DNA of 57,307 nucleotides, from NCBI GenBank assembly GCA_945907105.1, contig CAMDSB010000004.1, forward strand, positions 1 to 57,307, in the 5' to 3' direction. Shown here piece after piece: positions 1 through 8,509 of the stretch. Under the pieces are notes generated by a model. The model worked only from the letters and a program-made list of their open reading frames with translations. It did no database searches and was not told the origin of the DNA. The DNA comes from Rickettsia typhi. Its GTDB lineage: Bacteria > Pseudomonadota > Alphaproteobacteria > Rickettsiales > Rickettsiaceae. Within the stretch, counting starts at the first letter, position 1; each line of letters begins with the position of its first letter. A program made the position numbers and the translations under genes.

Positions 1-144
1 CATAGTGAAGGTCTTACCAGACCCTGTAATTCCTAAAAGCATCTGGGACTTCTCATCCGCTGCAAGGCCATCTAATAGCTTTTTTATTGCTTTTGGTTGG
101 TCTCCACTTGGCTGATAATGTGACTTAATCTTAAAACCGCTCAT
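1..144 (-). CDS. uvrB: UvrABC excinuclease subunit B (partial, N-terminus only)
   Basis: The window opens inside this minus-strand gene, and only the first 48 codons are present. The translation contains the UvrB N-terminal signature: a YQPSGDQP segment, then an [11 protein letters not shown]alker A loop. This loop binds ATP in the damage-verification subunit of nucleotide excision repair, which receives DNA from UvrA and recruits UvrC. The ATG lies at 144-142. The intergenic space to the divergent glutaredoxin gene is only about 50 bases. uvrA is encoded separately in this window at about 8.5-11.4 kb. The identification is firm although only a fragment is visible. Confidence 0.93.
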   Translation of the reverse strand, partial: MSGFKIKSHYQPSGDQPKAIKKLLDGLAADEKSQMLLGITGSGKTFTM

Positions 145-197
145 TGACAACCAATTAAATAATGATTTAAACTGTCAGTATAACTTTTTAGAAGCAA

Positions 198-455
198 ATG
201 ACTATGAAAAAAATTACAATTTACACAACAAGCGTCTGCCCTTACTGCGTTCGTGCAAAAGCACTATTTGACCGCAAAGGCTTAACTTACGAAGAAATTA
301 ATGTTGAAGAACAACAAGAGCGTGATAAAATGGTAATAAAGGCTGGTGGAAGACGTACTGTTCCACAAATTTTTATTGGTTCTGTCCACGTAGGTGGGTG
401 TGATGATCTTTATGCTCTTGAAAAAGAAGGCAAACTAGCAGGCATTTTGAGTTAA
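198..455 (+). CDS. grxC: Glutaredoxin (Grx3/GrxC type)
   Basis: This 85-residue protein has the full thioredoxin fold of a dithiol glutaredoxin. The redox motif CPYC lies at about residues 14-17, followed by the cis-proline segment RRTVPQIFI and a GGCDDL helix start that binds glutathione. Such proteins reduce protein disulfides and ribonucleotide reductase using glutathione. A second ATG two codons downstream (204) could also be the start. It leads a plus-strand cluster: the next gene follows after 13 bases, and a GST-like gene comes third, so thiol-redox genes are grouped. The protein is full-length for the family. Confidence 0.93.
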   Translation: MTMKKITIYTTSVCPYCVRAKALFDRKGLTYEEINVEEQQERDKMVIKAGGRRTVPQIFIGSVHVGGCDDLYALEKEGKLAGILS

Positions 456-468
456 TTAGGAAAAATAT

Positions 469-1695
469 ATGACAAAGAAAAAAGATACTAACAGCGATAT
501 TGTATATTCTGCTATTTATTCAGTTCGATCTAATCAATTGGAAATTCAAGATAATCAATATAATCTTCTAAAATCTCTCGTATCCTTACCGGAATTATAC
601 AAAGATTTCACCTTTGATAACTTAGGAAAAGAAACTGTAAAAACCATCGTAGATGACTTAGTTGGTATCAGCTCTTTTAATGAAGCTATCAAGGCTCAAG
701 CTAGTGTTTTCACAGCAAGTTATGGTATTAGAACCAATAAAATAGCGGACGCAATAAATCTAGCATTACCCTTAACAACTGAGGAAAATATTGGCCGAAT
801 ATTAGGAGGATTACTTCCCGATGGTTATGATAACTCAATAGAAAAAGGAGTTCTTCCTACTCTGGGAGCTAAAGACGCATATTGGGGAACTTCAAAACCA
901 ACAACTGTTACTACTTTACTTAGAGCCGCCTATTATACCGTAACAAAAGAAAAATTTGGTTCTGGATCAATTTCAGATGAATCTAGTATTTTTCATACAT
1001 TTGATTTGCCTGCTAGTTATAACCCTGAAGCAGTTCTAGAATGTAGCTATCTTCATAAACCAGGCTCTGTTTGGCAACTAACTGTTCCGCACTCTGGATA
1101 TTCTTTTGGCGGTGACAGAGCAAGCACCAAGCAATATAGAGTAGAAGACTGCACGTCTTTCCTAGAAAAAATATATCAACTTATTCCCTCATCTGGTAGC
1201 TCAGCTGATTTATATCTTGCGGCAAGAACTTTGAGCAAAGAGGATCTCACTATGGCCCCCGCAACTTGGGGCGAGTCTGCCGGTGGATCATTAGTAAAAC
1301 TATTCGATGTATCAGAAACACCTACCCCTGGAGATATCGTAGCCTCCAGAAGGTTCTCTGCTGAAAAACCACAAACCTCTTCTCTTGGCACAGGTGGACA
1401 TGCTGGTATATTTTTAGGCGCTGATAAAGATCAAATTGTTACTATAGCTTATAATCGAGATATGCCTGCCATGGAAGGCTTTGGCCTAGAATCTAGACCA
1501 TTTGAAAATTCACTAACAGAACGTACATCATTTTTAAGACGTACTGACGTTGATTTCATTCATGAAAGTAAAGATGACTTATCTTTTGATTTTAGAGATT
1601 TAAATTCTTATGTTTCCAGTATTGATGATCAGCTTCTTGTGTCGGGAGAAACGGGCCTGTTAGACGAGGAGTGTAAAGAGGAAGTTTTAATCTAA
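469..1695 (+). CDS. Hypothetical protein, possible NlpC/P60-like cysteine peptidase
   Basis: I do not recognise this 408-residue protein as a named family. Its second half has an arrangement that resembles NlpC/P60 or related papain-like amidases. A DCTSFLEKIY segment places a candidate nucleophile Cys at residue 228. A GDIVASR segment follows, and then GGHAGIFLG with a candidate His at residue 311. The Cys-to-His spacing (83) and the GDIV...HAGIFLG pattern fit that fold. There is no obvious signal peptide or membrane segment. The first 200 residues show nothing recognisable. It starts 13 bases after grxC and is probably co-transcribed with it. The peptidase assignment is inference; the ORF itself looks real. 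Confidence 0.6.
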   Translation: MTKKKDTNSDIVYSAIYSVRSNQLEIQDNQYNLLKSLVSLPELYKDFTFDNLGKETVKTIVDDLVGISSFNEAIKAQASVFTASYGIRTNKIADAINLALPLTTEENIGRILGGLLPDGYDNSIEKGVLPTLGAKDAYWGTSKPTTVTTLLRAAYYTVTKEKFGSGSISDESSIFHTFDLPASYNPEAVLECSYLHKPGSVWQLTVPHSGYSFGGDRASTKQYRVEDCTSFLEKIYQLIPSSGSSADLYLAARTLSKEDLTMAPATWGESAGGSLVKLFDVSETPTPGDIVASRRFSAEKPQTSSLGTGGHAGIFLGADKDQIVTIAYNRDMPAMEGFGLESRPFENSLTERTSFLRRTDVDFIHESKDDLSFDFRDLNSYVSSIDDQLLVSGETGLLDEECKEEVLI

Positions 1696-1732
1696 TAAGC
1701 TTATACAACAAATCAACAACTTTAAGTAGAGC

Positions 1733-2389
1733 ATGAAAGACACCATACCAATACTCTATAGCTTTGTTAGATGCCCATATGCCATGAGAGCAAGAATGGG
1801 TTTGTTAGAGTGCAAAATTAACTGTATTGTGCGAGAAGTGGATCTTAGAAATAAACCATCTTCTATGTTAGAAATGTCTCCTAAAGGAACCGTACCGGTA
1901 TTAGTTTTAAAGACTGGGCAAGTCATTGACCAAAGCCTAGATATAATTAATTATGCTCTAGAACAAAATGAGCAGTTCAATATTCAAAATTATACCCTAG
2001 CGAAACGAAAAGACATACAAGAGCTAATTACTAATAATGATATTGAATTTACAAAATTACTTAGGATCTATAAGTATCCAGAAAGATATCCTGATGATTC
2101 TCAAAAATTATCTAGACGCCAAATAGAAACTCAATTTTTAGATAAATACGAGAAAATGCTAGAGGGCAAGCTGTACTTGTTTGGTCTTAAATCTATAGCA
2201 GACATTGCAATTTTACCTTTTATCAGACAATTCGCTATAGTAGATCAAGATTGGTTTTATAATAGTAATTATAAGAATATTATTGCTTGGCTCAAACTGA
2301 TGACAAATAATGACGTTTTCCAAAATATCATTATGGCCAAACATCAGCCTTGGCAAGATTCTGATAAATTAGTATACTTGTTTAACTAG
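1733..2389 (+). CDS. Glutathione S-transferase / glutaredoxin-2-like protein
   Basis: This 218-residue protein begins with a thioredoxin-like GST N-terminal domain: LYSFVRCPYAMRARMGL, then the cis-proline region KGTVPVLVL and the glutathione-contacting DQSLDIINY segment. An all-helical C-terminal domain follows. The redox motif is CPYA rather than the CPYC of E. coli Grx2, so only one active-site Cys is present. The length matches small GST or Grx2 proteins. It is the third gene of the plus-strand redox cluster, 37 bases after the previous stop. The substrate cannot be inferred. Confidence 0.75.
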   Translation: MKDTIPILYSFVRCPYAMRARMGLLECKINCIVREVDLRNKPSSMLEMSPKGTVPVLVLKTGQVIDQSLDIINYALEQNEQFNIQNYTLAKRKDIQELITNNDIEFTKLLRIYKYPERYPDDSQKLSRRQIETQFLDKYEKMLEGKLYLFGLKSIADIAILPFIRQFAIVDQDWFYNSNYKNIIAWLKLMTNNDVFQNIIMAKHQPWQDSDKLVYLFN

Positions 2390-2548
2390 GGACACATGGA
2401 CTAAATTATCCGCAAATGCAATTGAATCAACTCAATTTCGTTTAATAACGAAGTTTTCTCTATATTTAAATTGTTCTCCAACCCTAAATTGAAGTAAAAT
2501 AAGTCATTATCTAAAGAATATTAATAAATAACTAGTCAAGGGCATTTA

Positions 2549-3532
2549 ATGGAGTCGAGCTTAACATTTACTTTATTTGTAATTCTACTAGCCTTTATAT
2601 TTGAGTTCACTAATGGCTTTCATGATGCAGCTAATTCAATTGCAACTATAGTTGCTACCAAAGTCTTGACCCCACTACAAGCAGTGATATGGGCTGCGTT
2701 CTTTAATTGCGCAGCGTTTTTCTTTTTTAAACTATCAGTGGCAACTACGATAGGCAGCGGCCTTATTAATCCGGACATAGTCAGTTCACACTTAATTTTT
2801 GCAGCCTTGATTAGCGCAATCAGTTGGAATTTACTTACTTGGTATTATGGTCTTCCTTCCAGCTCTTCTCATGCTTTAATTGGTGGTATTATCGGCGCAG
2901 CGATCTGCAAAGGAGGAATTTACTCGCTACAATTCTTTGGCCTAACTAAAATTATGATAGGGATATTAGTCTCTCCGTTACTAGGTATATTAATTGGTTT
3001 ATTCTTAGCTACTATTATTACTAAGGTTTTTAGCAATCCTAATGATAAGTGGTTTAAAATCTTACAACTCGTTTCTTCAGCTATGTTAAGCCTATCTCAC
3101 GGCGGTAATGATGCTCAAAAAACTATGGGAATTATCAGTTTACTCTTATTATCAAGCATTTATCAAGGTCAAGAGTTTCATATTCCTTCGTGGGTAGTCC
3201 TGTCTTGCTATGCCGTTATGGGTTGTGGTACTCTTGCTGGCGGCTGGCGAATAGTGCATACTATGGGCCAAAAAATTACCAGCTTAACTCCTATACTCGG
3301 CTCGGCAGCAGAGACTGGAGCTACTATAGTAATTTTTGCTGCTACAAGCTTGGGAGCTCCCGTTTCAACTACTCATACTGTCACTGGTTCTATCGCAGGG
3401 GTTGGCATATCACGTGGTTTAACTGGCACCAGTTGGTCTATTATGTATAGGATCTTCTTAACCTGGCTGATCACCATACCAGCAACTGGATTAATTGCCG
3501 CAGCCATTATGTTATTTGTTGAGAAGTTTTGA
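2549..3532 (+). CDS. pitA: Inorganic phosphate transporter, PiT family
   Basis: This 327-residue polytopic membrane protein carries both halves of the PiT signature. The first is GFHDAANSIATIVATKVL near the N-terminus, and the second is SHGGNDAQKTMGI in the middle. It also has conserved PSSSSHALIGG and PVSTTHTVTGS loops. PiT carriers take up phosphate, usually as a metal-phosphate complex, coupled to protons. The length matches the compact PiT form (about 330 residues) rather than the longer E. coli PitA. Roughly nine or ten hydrophobic helices are visible. It stands alone, with a 24-bp palindrome just downstream. Confidence 0.9.
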   Translation: MESSLTFTLFVILLAFIFEFTNGFHDAANSIATIVATKVLTPLQAVIWAAFFNCAAFFFFKLSVATTIGSGLINPDIVSSHLIFAALISAISWNLLTWYYGLPSSSSHALIGGIIGAAICKGGIYSLQFFGLTKIMIGILVSPLLGILIGLFLATIITKVFSNPNDKWFKILQLVSSAMLSLSHGGNDAQKTMGIISLLLLSSIYQGQEFHIPSWVVLSCYAVMGCGTLAGGWRIVHTMGQKITSLTPILGSAAETGATIVIFAATSLGAPVSTTHTVTGSIAGVGISRGLTGTSWSIMYRIFLTWLITIPATGLIAAAIMLFVEKF

Positions 3533-3554
3533 CTTTCCCAACTATTTCAATTAC

Positions 3555-3604
3555 AGCAAAATATCTAATATATTAATTAAAATTAATATATTAGATATTT
3601 TGCT
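3555..3604. repeat. Perfect 24-bp inverted repeat with 2-base loop
   Basis: The arm at 3555-3578 is the exact reverse complement of the arm at 3581-3604, separated by AA. The stem starts AGCAAAATATC and contains only two G/C pairs and a third near the arm centre, so it is very AT-rich. It lies just after pitA and upstream of the repeat/F-box-like gene. It could act as a transcript-end hairpin or protein-binding palindrome, but it lacks a GC-rich stem with a U-tract typical of an intrinsic terminator. Confidence 0.85.
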
Positions 3605-3605
3605 A

Positions 3606-3633
3606 TTGATTATTTAATTTTATATGGTATATT
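3606..3633 (+). promoter_or_regulatory. Possible sigma70 promoter for the 3668 gene
   Basis: TTGATT at 3606-3611 and TATATT at 3628-3633 are separated by 16 bases. They lie about 35 bases upstream of the start codon at 3668. An AGG-type ribosome binding site (TAGGTAT) sits about 9 bases before the ATG. In such AT-rich sequence chance matches are common. Confidence 0.35.
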
Positions 3634-3667
3634 ACTATAAAATTTTTAACTTATAGGTATTTTTACT

Positions 3668-4720
3668 ATGAAACATATATTTTTTGATAATCAAGGAGCA
3701 GCTAATATTGGACATCTAGCAATAGGTGCTAACGCAGCTATTAATTTTGCCGGTAATGCCGCTATTAATCTTGGTGGAGATGTTGGTGGAAAAGTACTCA
3801 ATATTAACGGAGGTGGTAATGGTGGTTTTGTTATAGGTGATATTATTAATTTTGCTGGTAATGCCGCTATTAATCTTGGCGGAAATGCTGGTGCAAAAAT
3901 ACTTAATATCGGAGGAGCAGTTGCTATGGGTGGTGCTAATTTGGGGATTATTCACCTCGCCCCACCAATTGACCCTATCGTACAAGGTGCAATTATAACC
4001 ATAAGCAATCCAGCCACAACTAGTGTGGATCTTTCGCATTTGCAGATATCAGATTATCAATTACAACAAATATGCCCCCATTTATCTATAAACCCTAATA
4101 TAGAATTTGTTGACTTTAGTTTAAATCAAATTACCACAACTGGCTTACAATCTTTTATTACTACCCCTCATACCATAGTATCTACTAATTTTTCTGCTTG
4201 CCCAATAGATATCGCCCCATTAATATTAGTAGAGCAGTCAATTTATCAGTCCCCACTAATCAACTGTACAATTGGTGATGGCTTTAATCTTCTAGCTCCA
4301 AGACAAGAAAAGGCTACTGTTATCATGAATGCTTTATATAAAATGCTAAACCATTTTGACCTAAATTCTGCCCAAGAGCGCGAGAATTTAATAAAATTTA
4401 TCTCAAGCCCTAGAGCTCAAAAAGCCTTAAAATGGTTATCGCAAAATAGTGAAGAACTAGGTTTAAAGTCTGTCGTTGGGGAAGAATTTGTCTTACTGCT
4501 TAATAGATTGGCAAATGAGAATATGTTCTACCTTAAAGGAGTTTGCAAAGGATTTACTGAAGAGTCTTTACTATCTACTTTGCCGCCAGAAAGTTTATCG
4601 GAAATTTTATCTTATTTAAAATTCAACGATATTCTTCCTAGCACCGCTTCCCTTGGAGAAAATGTCGAAGTATTAGGGAGTTTTTCCCTTGAGGAAGGTG
4701 ATGATGGCCTCTATTCTTAG
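3668..4720 (+). CDS. Repeat protein with Gly/Asn-rich head and F-box-like C-terminus
   Basis: I know no named family for this 350-residue protein. Residues 1-100 are a Gly/Ala/Asn/Ile-rich repeat region. The motif INFAGNAAINLGG occurs twice, and its DNA is nearly identical at 3740-3778 and 3845-3883. The pattern suggests a beta-solenoid. Residues about 120-165 look like one or two leucine-rich repeats (VDLSHLQISDYQL, then FVDFSLNQITTTGLQ). Near the C-terminus, at about 304-321, LPPESLSEILSYLKFNDI matches the F-box pattern LPxExLxxIlsyLxxxDl. There is no signal peptide. A similar tail ends the LRR protein at 37.9 kb. I infer a secreted, host-directed protein; this is unproven. Confidence 0.6.
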   Translation: MKHIFFDNQGAANIGHLAIGANAAINFAGNAAINLGGDVGGKVLNINGGGNGGFVIGDIINFAGNAAINLGGNAGAKILNIGGAVAMGGANLGIIHLAPPIDPIVQGAIITISNPATTSVDLSHLQISDYQLQQICPHLSINPNIEFVDFSLNQITTTGLQSFITTPHTIVSTNFSACPIDIAPLILVEQSIYQSPLINCTIGDGFNLLAPRQEKATVIMNALYKMLNHFDLNSAQERENLIKFISSPRAQKALKWLSQNSEELGLKSVVGEEFVLLLNRLANENMFYLKGVCKGFTEESLLSTLPPESLSEILSYLKFNDILPSTASLGENVEVLGSFSLEEGDDGLYS

Positions 4721-4758
4721 AGCTATTTCCTCTTAAAATTAGCAAATTGACAAAATAA

Positions 4759-4794
4759 CCTTTAGTATAAGAGGCTACGCTTTTATACTAAAGG
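4759..4794. terminator. Hairpin between convergent genes
   Basis: A 15-base arm (4759-4773, starting CCTTTAGTATAA) pairs with 4780-4794 around a 6-base loop, with one G-T wobble. It sits between the ends of the convergent 3668-4720 and 4853-5512 genes, so a bidirectional transcript-end role is likely. No long U-tract follows, so the terminator reading is moderate. Confidence 0.5.
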
Positions 4795-4852
4795 CGTTGT
4801 CACCGTTAAAGTTTGATTTATAATGATTTTACAAGCTTTTTAAACACACTGG

Positions 4853-5512
4853 TTAATCCGACATATCAGTGTAGCCTTTGATTCCAGTGCCTGGAAGCAC
4901 AATTTCAAAATTGTAAATACTTATATCAGTGTTGCCTAAAGCCTCAACAACTGAATCAAATTCTGGTTTGCTACTAGGATCACTTACTTTTTTTCCATTA
5001 AGCATCACAGTGGTCTGAATGGTTCCGAGCATATAATGTTCAACACGAACATCAACATGTGAAGCTAAACCCTGCATCGCGGGCGGATACGTTGTCACGA
5101 AAACAAACTCACCTTTATTATTGGTAGTTGCTGTCCCATTACCTGTAAATGTAGAACCTTGGTTAGTATCTATTAAACTCTTTTTTGCAATATCTTTCAG
5201 TGGTTTATATGGGTACTTACCGTTACAACTAGCCTGCCATATATACACCTTAGCGTCAGCAACAGGTACACAATTTTGATCTAATACCTTTCCATGTATT
5301 ATTATTTTCTCTCCACAAAAGATTTCTTCTTGCCATGCTTTGCGCAGTAAATTATTAGACGACTCAAATTTTTCTGGTTCGTAATCATTCATAGTGATCT
5401 TGGTAACTGCACAAAAATTTAAATCTCGTAGATTTTCTTTAACTTTTTCTGCATTTACTAAACTGGTAGTAAAAATAACAAAAACAGATAGAGCTAGCTT
5501 GAAATGATTCAT
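4853..5512 (-). CDS. Secreted intradiol ring-cleavage dioxygenase-like protein
   Basis: This 219-residue protein starts with a signal peptide (hydrophobic stretch to about residue 21, ending VNAEK). Its core matches intradiol dioxygenases such as the protocatechuate 3,4-dioxygenase beta subunit: GKVLDQNCVPVADAKVYIWQA, then NGKYPYKP, then GEFVFVTTYPP and SHVDVRVEHY. The iron ligands of characterised enzymes are two Tyr and two His, the His pair being in an HxH motif. Here the equivalent is HVD, so the second His appears replaced by Asp, and the usual second Tyr is not obvious. Proteins of this type are, as I recall, annotated in Rickettsia. With export and an altered metal site, catechol cleavage is doubtful. 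It is a single gene with no aromatic-degradation neighbours. Confidence 0.7.
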   Translation of the reverse strand: MNHFKLALSVFVIFTTSLVNAEKVKENLRDLNFCAVTKITMNDYEPEKFESSNNLLRKAWQEEIFCGEKIIIHGKVLDQNCVPVADAKVYIWQASCNGKYPYKPLKDIAKKSLIDTNQGSTFTGNGTATTNNKGEFVFVTTYPPAMQGLASHVDVRVEHYMLGTIQTTVMLNGKKVSDPSSKPEFDSVVEALGNTDISIYNFEIVLPGTGIKGYTDMSD

Positions 5513-5633
5513 AATTACTACCTAAAATAACTCGGGGATATATCTATCTACTTAAGCCAAAAAGTAAATATGATATATTGTAGCTAAACAATATCAAACT
5601 TCTCTGAAGATAGATAGCTCACCTAACTTTCTA

Positions 5634-7376
5634 TCAGTAGTTTCTCTTTTCTGGTTGATAAAAATCCACATTATTTTTGCTAATTCTAATAGGTCTTAAG
5701 AATAAAGAAGGATTTTTCTCCAGGGAGCAAATAGTATGTCCCCAATATTTCGGATTGATTTGTATAAAATCATTTCTCCAATGAGCTCCCCGACTTTCTT
5801 CTCGCCACAGCGCTGACTCTATCGTCGCCCTAGCTGATAAAATCATATTACCAAGTTCTAAATAATGTTGAAGAAACATGTTCCAATGCAACGATTTATC
5901 TTTAATACCTGCCTTATAATACTCTTTCTCTATATTCATAATATTTTTTAAGGCTTGAGTAAGACCATCATTCGTCCTAAATACGCCTACATATTTACTC
6001 ATGGTTCTTTTTAATTGCTGTGTCATTAACTCAATATCGCAAGCTTTTTTAGTAAAAATCTTCTTAAATGTTTCTATATAGTTCTGTGAGTCAGAAATTT
6101 CTTCCTTATCTTTGTTTTCCAAAAAATCTACTGCTTTTTTTGCAAACACAACAAGATCAAGCAATGAGTTGCAACCCAAACGCCCAGCTCCATGCACTGA
6201 TATACAAGCAGCTTCACCTATTGCATATAAAGAATCAATTTTATGCTCCCCTTGTTCATCGTATTTTATAACCTGACAATTGCTATCTGTGGGAATACCC
6301 CCCATATTATAATGGGCTGCTGGAGCAATAGGTATAAGATCTACACTTGCATTAATTTTAGCAAACTCGGTACAATTCTCAAAAACAGTTGGTAATGTTT
6401 CAATTATTTCAGCTTCTAATAAATGCCTTAAGTCAAGCAAGATATAGTCACCATTCTCACCACATCCTCGCCCTTGACTTATTTCAGTTGCAATTGCTCG
6501 AGCAACAACATCTCTGGCAGCAAGCTCCTTAAACTTAGGCGCATATTTGAGCATAAATCTCTCCCCAAGAGAGTTAATTAATACTCCTCCTGCAGATCTT
6601 GCCGCTTCAGTAATCAACACCCCTATTTTATGAAGTGCGGTTGGATGAAATTGGACAAACTCCATATCCTGCAAAGGAATCCCTGCCCTAGCCACTAGTC
6701 CATTACCATCGCCCGTACACACAGCAGACGATGTTGCAGTCTCATATATCTGACTGCATCCTCCTGTAGCAATTATAGTATTTTTTGCATTAATTATGTT
6801 TATGATACCATTTTCTATATCCCAACACACAGCTCCATGACATTGATTATCTTCATAAAGCAAATCTAAGACAAAATTATAATTATGGAATGTAATTTTT
6901 CTGGAGATTGCTTCTTCATAAAGCTTATGCATTATTGAATGTCCTGTTCGGTCTTTTGCAAAGCACGCGCGGTGCGCAAAGGTTCCCTTGCCATATTCTG
7001 TGCTCTGACCACCATATATTTTTTGATCAATAGTACCGTCTTTCATTCGATCAAATTGAACTCCTAGCTCACTGAGCATGTTTATCACCTCTGGAGCAGA
7101 TCTACACATTTCTTCAACTGAATCTTGATCAGCCAACCAATCCGACGCTTTTATAGTATCGTAGGCGTGCCAACGCCAATCATCTGGGGTAACGTTTCCA
7201 AGGCTCGCATTAAGTCCTCCTTGCGCAGCTATGGTATGGCTTTTTAGTGGGTGAACCTTACTTACAACAGCTACCTTTAATCCCTTTCTACTTGCAAAAA
7301 TCGCGGCCGCTAATCCAGAACCTCCCGAACCAACAATTAGCACATCATAAAAATGATTCTTTACTTCTAAATTCAT
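5634..7376 (-). CDS. sdhA: Succinate dehydrogenase flavoprotein subunit
   Basis: This protein oxidises succinate to fumarate in the TCA cycle and feeds electrons to the quinone pool through SdhB. FAD-binding GSGGSGLAAA is near residue 18. SHTIAAQGG carries the His (about 47) that binds FAD covalently. The substrate-site segments VQFHPTAL, RDVVARAI and AAHYNMGG are all present. I chose the ATG at 7376 (580 residues); an in-frame TTG at 7412 would add 12 residues, but the conserved part begins well after either. The C-terminus ends PEKRNY, close to the usual PPKxRxY. No sdhB, sdhC or sdhD is adjacent. Fumarate reductase FrdA is the alternative reading, but without partners SdhA is more likely. 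Confidence 0.85.
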   Translation of the reverse strand: MNLEVKNHFYDVLIVGSGGSGLAAAIFASRKGLKVAVVSKVHPLKSHTIAAQGGLNASLGNVTPDDWRWHAYDTIKASDWLADQDSVEEMCRSAPEVINMLSELGVQFDRMKDGTIDQKIYGGQSTEYGKGTFAHRACFAKDRTGHSIMHKLYEEAISRKITFHNYNFVLDLLYEDNQCHGAVCWDIENGIINIINAKNTIIATGGCSQIYETATSSAVCTGDGNGLVARAGIPLQDMEFVQFHPTALHKIGVLITEAARSAGGVLINSLGERFMLKYAPKFKELAARDVVARAIATEISQGRGCGENGDYILLDLRHLLEAEIIETLPTVFENCTEFAKINASVDLIPIAPAAHYNMGGIPTDSNCQVIKYDEQGEHKIDSLYAIGEAACISVHGAGRLGCNSLLDLVVFAKKAVDFLENKDKEEISDSQNYIETFKKIFTKKACDIELMTQQLKRTMSKYVGVFRTNDGLTQALKNIMNIEKEYYKAGIKDKSLHWNMFLQHYLELGNMILSARATIESALWREESRGAHWRNDFIQINPKYWGHTICSLEKNPSLFLRPIRISKNNVDFYQPEKRNY

Positions 7377-7458
7377 ATAAATATTGTTCAATCTTGAATC
7401 TTTAGAATTCAATTGTTATAGTTTGTGCTATTAGATATATATAACATTACATAAAATT

Positions 7459-8496
7459 ATGCAAAAATTTCTAACACTAATTATCACTGGGGCGATCATT
7501 TACATGATATTTCAACAGAGTATGAACTCTATGAAACCTCCAGAGCACCTGCAAAAACCAGGGACTACTAGCCAAGAACAAAAACCAGCGGAGTTCAGCG
7601 GAAATTTTATTGAAAAAACTATATCTGGTGTTCTATTAAATGTTTTAAAAACTGACGAAGGAAGACTATTTCTTGAAAGCCTTATTCAACCGATGAATAA
7701 GGCAGTAGCTGGTTCTGGCAATGGTTTTGAAATGAATAGCGATAAGTTTATCAACGCTTTATTCAAAATACACACTTTTGGTGATGGAGAAAAGGGACCA
7801 GCTTCTTGTGGGCATATCGTTACAATTCAGTATAAAATACTATCTTTAACAGATACCGTTTTAGAAGAAAACACCTCTACATTTCCACTTGGATCTAATA
7901 AAATAGCTCCAGGATTAGATGCAGTAATTGTCGGCATGAAGACCGGCCAGACTCGTCACGCCACTATTTCTAGCAAATATTTCCCCGAAACTTCTTCTAA
8001 TAAATTGAGCTCCTTCAAGGTCAATATACTGCTGAAAGAAATAATGCCAGAAAATTTTATCGATGATACTGTTAAAATATTCGATGACCAACTATCTTAT
8101 AGGGTACCTCTTTTTTGTGGAGGAAAAGCTGTTTATGATGCAAAAATAACCAAACTTAGTGATGGGAAAGTTATTTATAATTCTGTTGATACTGGCACAA
8201 AAATTACTATGCAAATAGGCAATTTAGTTTATCCCATGATTTTTTCTCATGCCCTACATAATAAGATTCCTGTGGGGAATAGAACTGTGATCACTAAAGG
8301 AAAATTCTTTAAATCATACGCCTCAAATTTTAGCACTATATTTCCAGAAACTACTCTACCTGAGAATGAATATTTTATGCTTGAGTTCTTTAATTTTGAA
8401 AACCAAATGCCTACACCACAAACAACGCTTGACCAGGCCCAGCGATTACAACAGCAACAGAATCAACAACAGAATAATGTTACTATAACACCTTAG
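7459..8496 (+). CDS. Membrane-anchored FKBP-type peptidyl-prolyl isomerase-like protein
   Basis: This 345-residue protein has an N-terminal hydrophobic anchor (about residues 4-20). An FKBP-like domain follows at about 117-195: GHIVTIQYKILSL, then GSNKIAPGLDAVIVGMKTG, an insert-in-flap pattern typical of FKBP. A second, weaker FKBP-like segment runs from about residue 222 (YDAKITKLSDGKVIYNS, then ALHNKIPVGNRTVI), suggesting a tandem domain. The last 25 residues are Gln-rich. It is probably a periplasmic chaperone or isomerase attached to the inner membrane. Catalytic competence cannot be judged. It is divergent from sdhA by about 80 bases. Confidence 0.65.
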   Translation: MQKFLTLIITGAIIYMIFQQSMNSMKPPEHLQKPGTTSQEQKPAEFSGNFIEKTISGVLLNVLKTDEGRLFLESLIQPMNKAVAGSGNGFEMNSDKFINALFKIHTFGDGEKGPASCGHIVTIQYKILSLTDTVLEENTSTFPLGSNKIAPGLDAVIVGMKTGQTRHATISSKYFPETSSNKLSSFKVNILLKEIMPENFIDDTVKIFDDQLSYRVPLFCGGKAVYDAKITKLSDGKVIYNSVDTGTKITMQIGNLVYPMIFSHALHNKIPVGNRTVITKGKFFKSYASNFSTIFPETTLPENEYFMLEFFNFENQMPTPQTTLDQAQRLQQQQNQQQNNVTITP

Positions 8497-8509
8497 TTCC
8501 GTCAAAAGT

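Noticed and set aside
144..172. TTGACA next to the uvrB start as a grxC promoter
   Set aside because: The -35 is perfect, but the hexamer 17 bases downstream (TTAAAC) is a poor -10, so I did not list it as a promoter.
3716..4039. 107-codon minus-strand frame opposite the repeat protein
   Set aside because: Its repeats are the reverse complement of the Gly/Asn repeats of the plus-strand gene, which explains the open frame.
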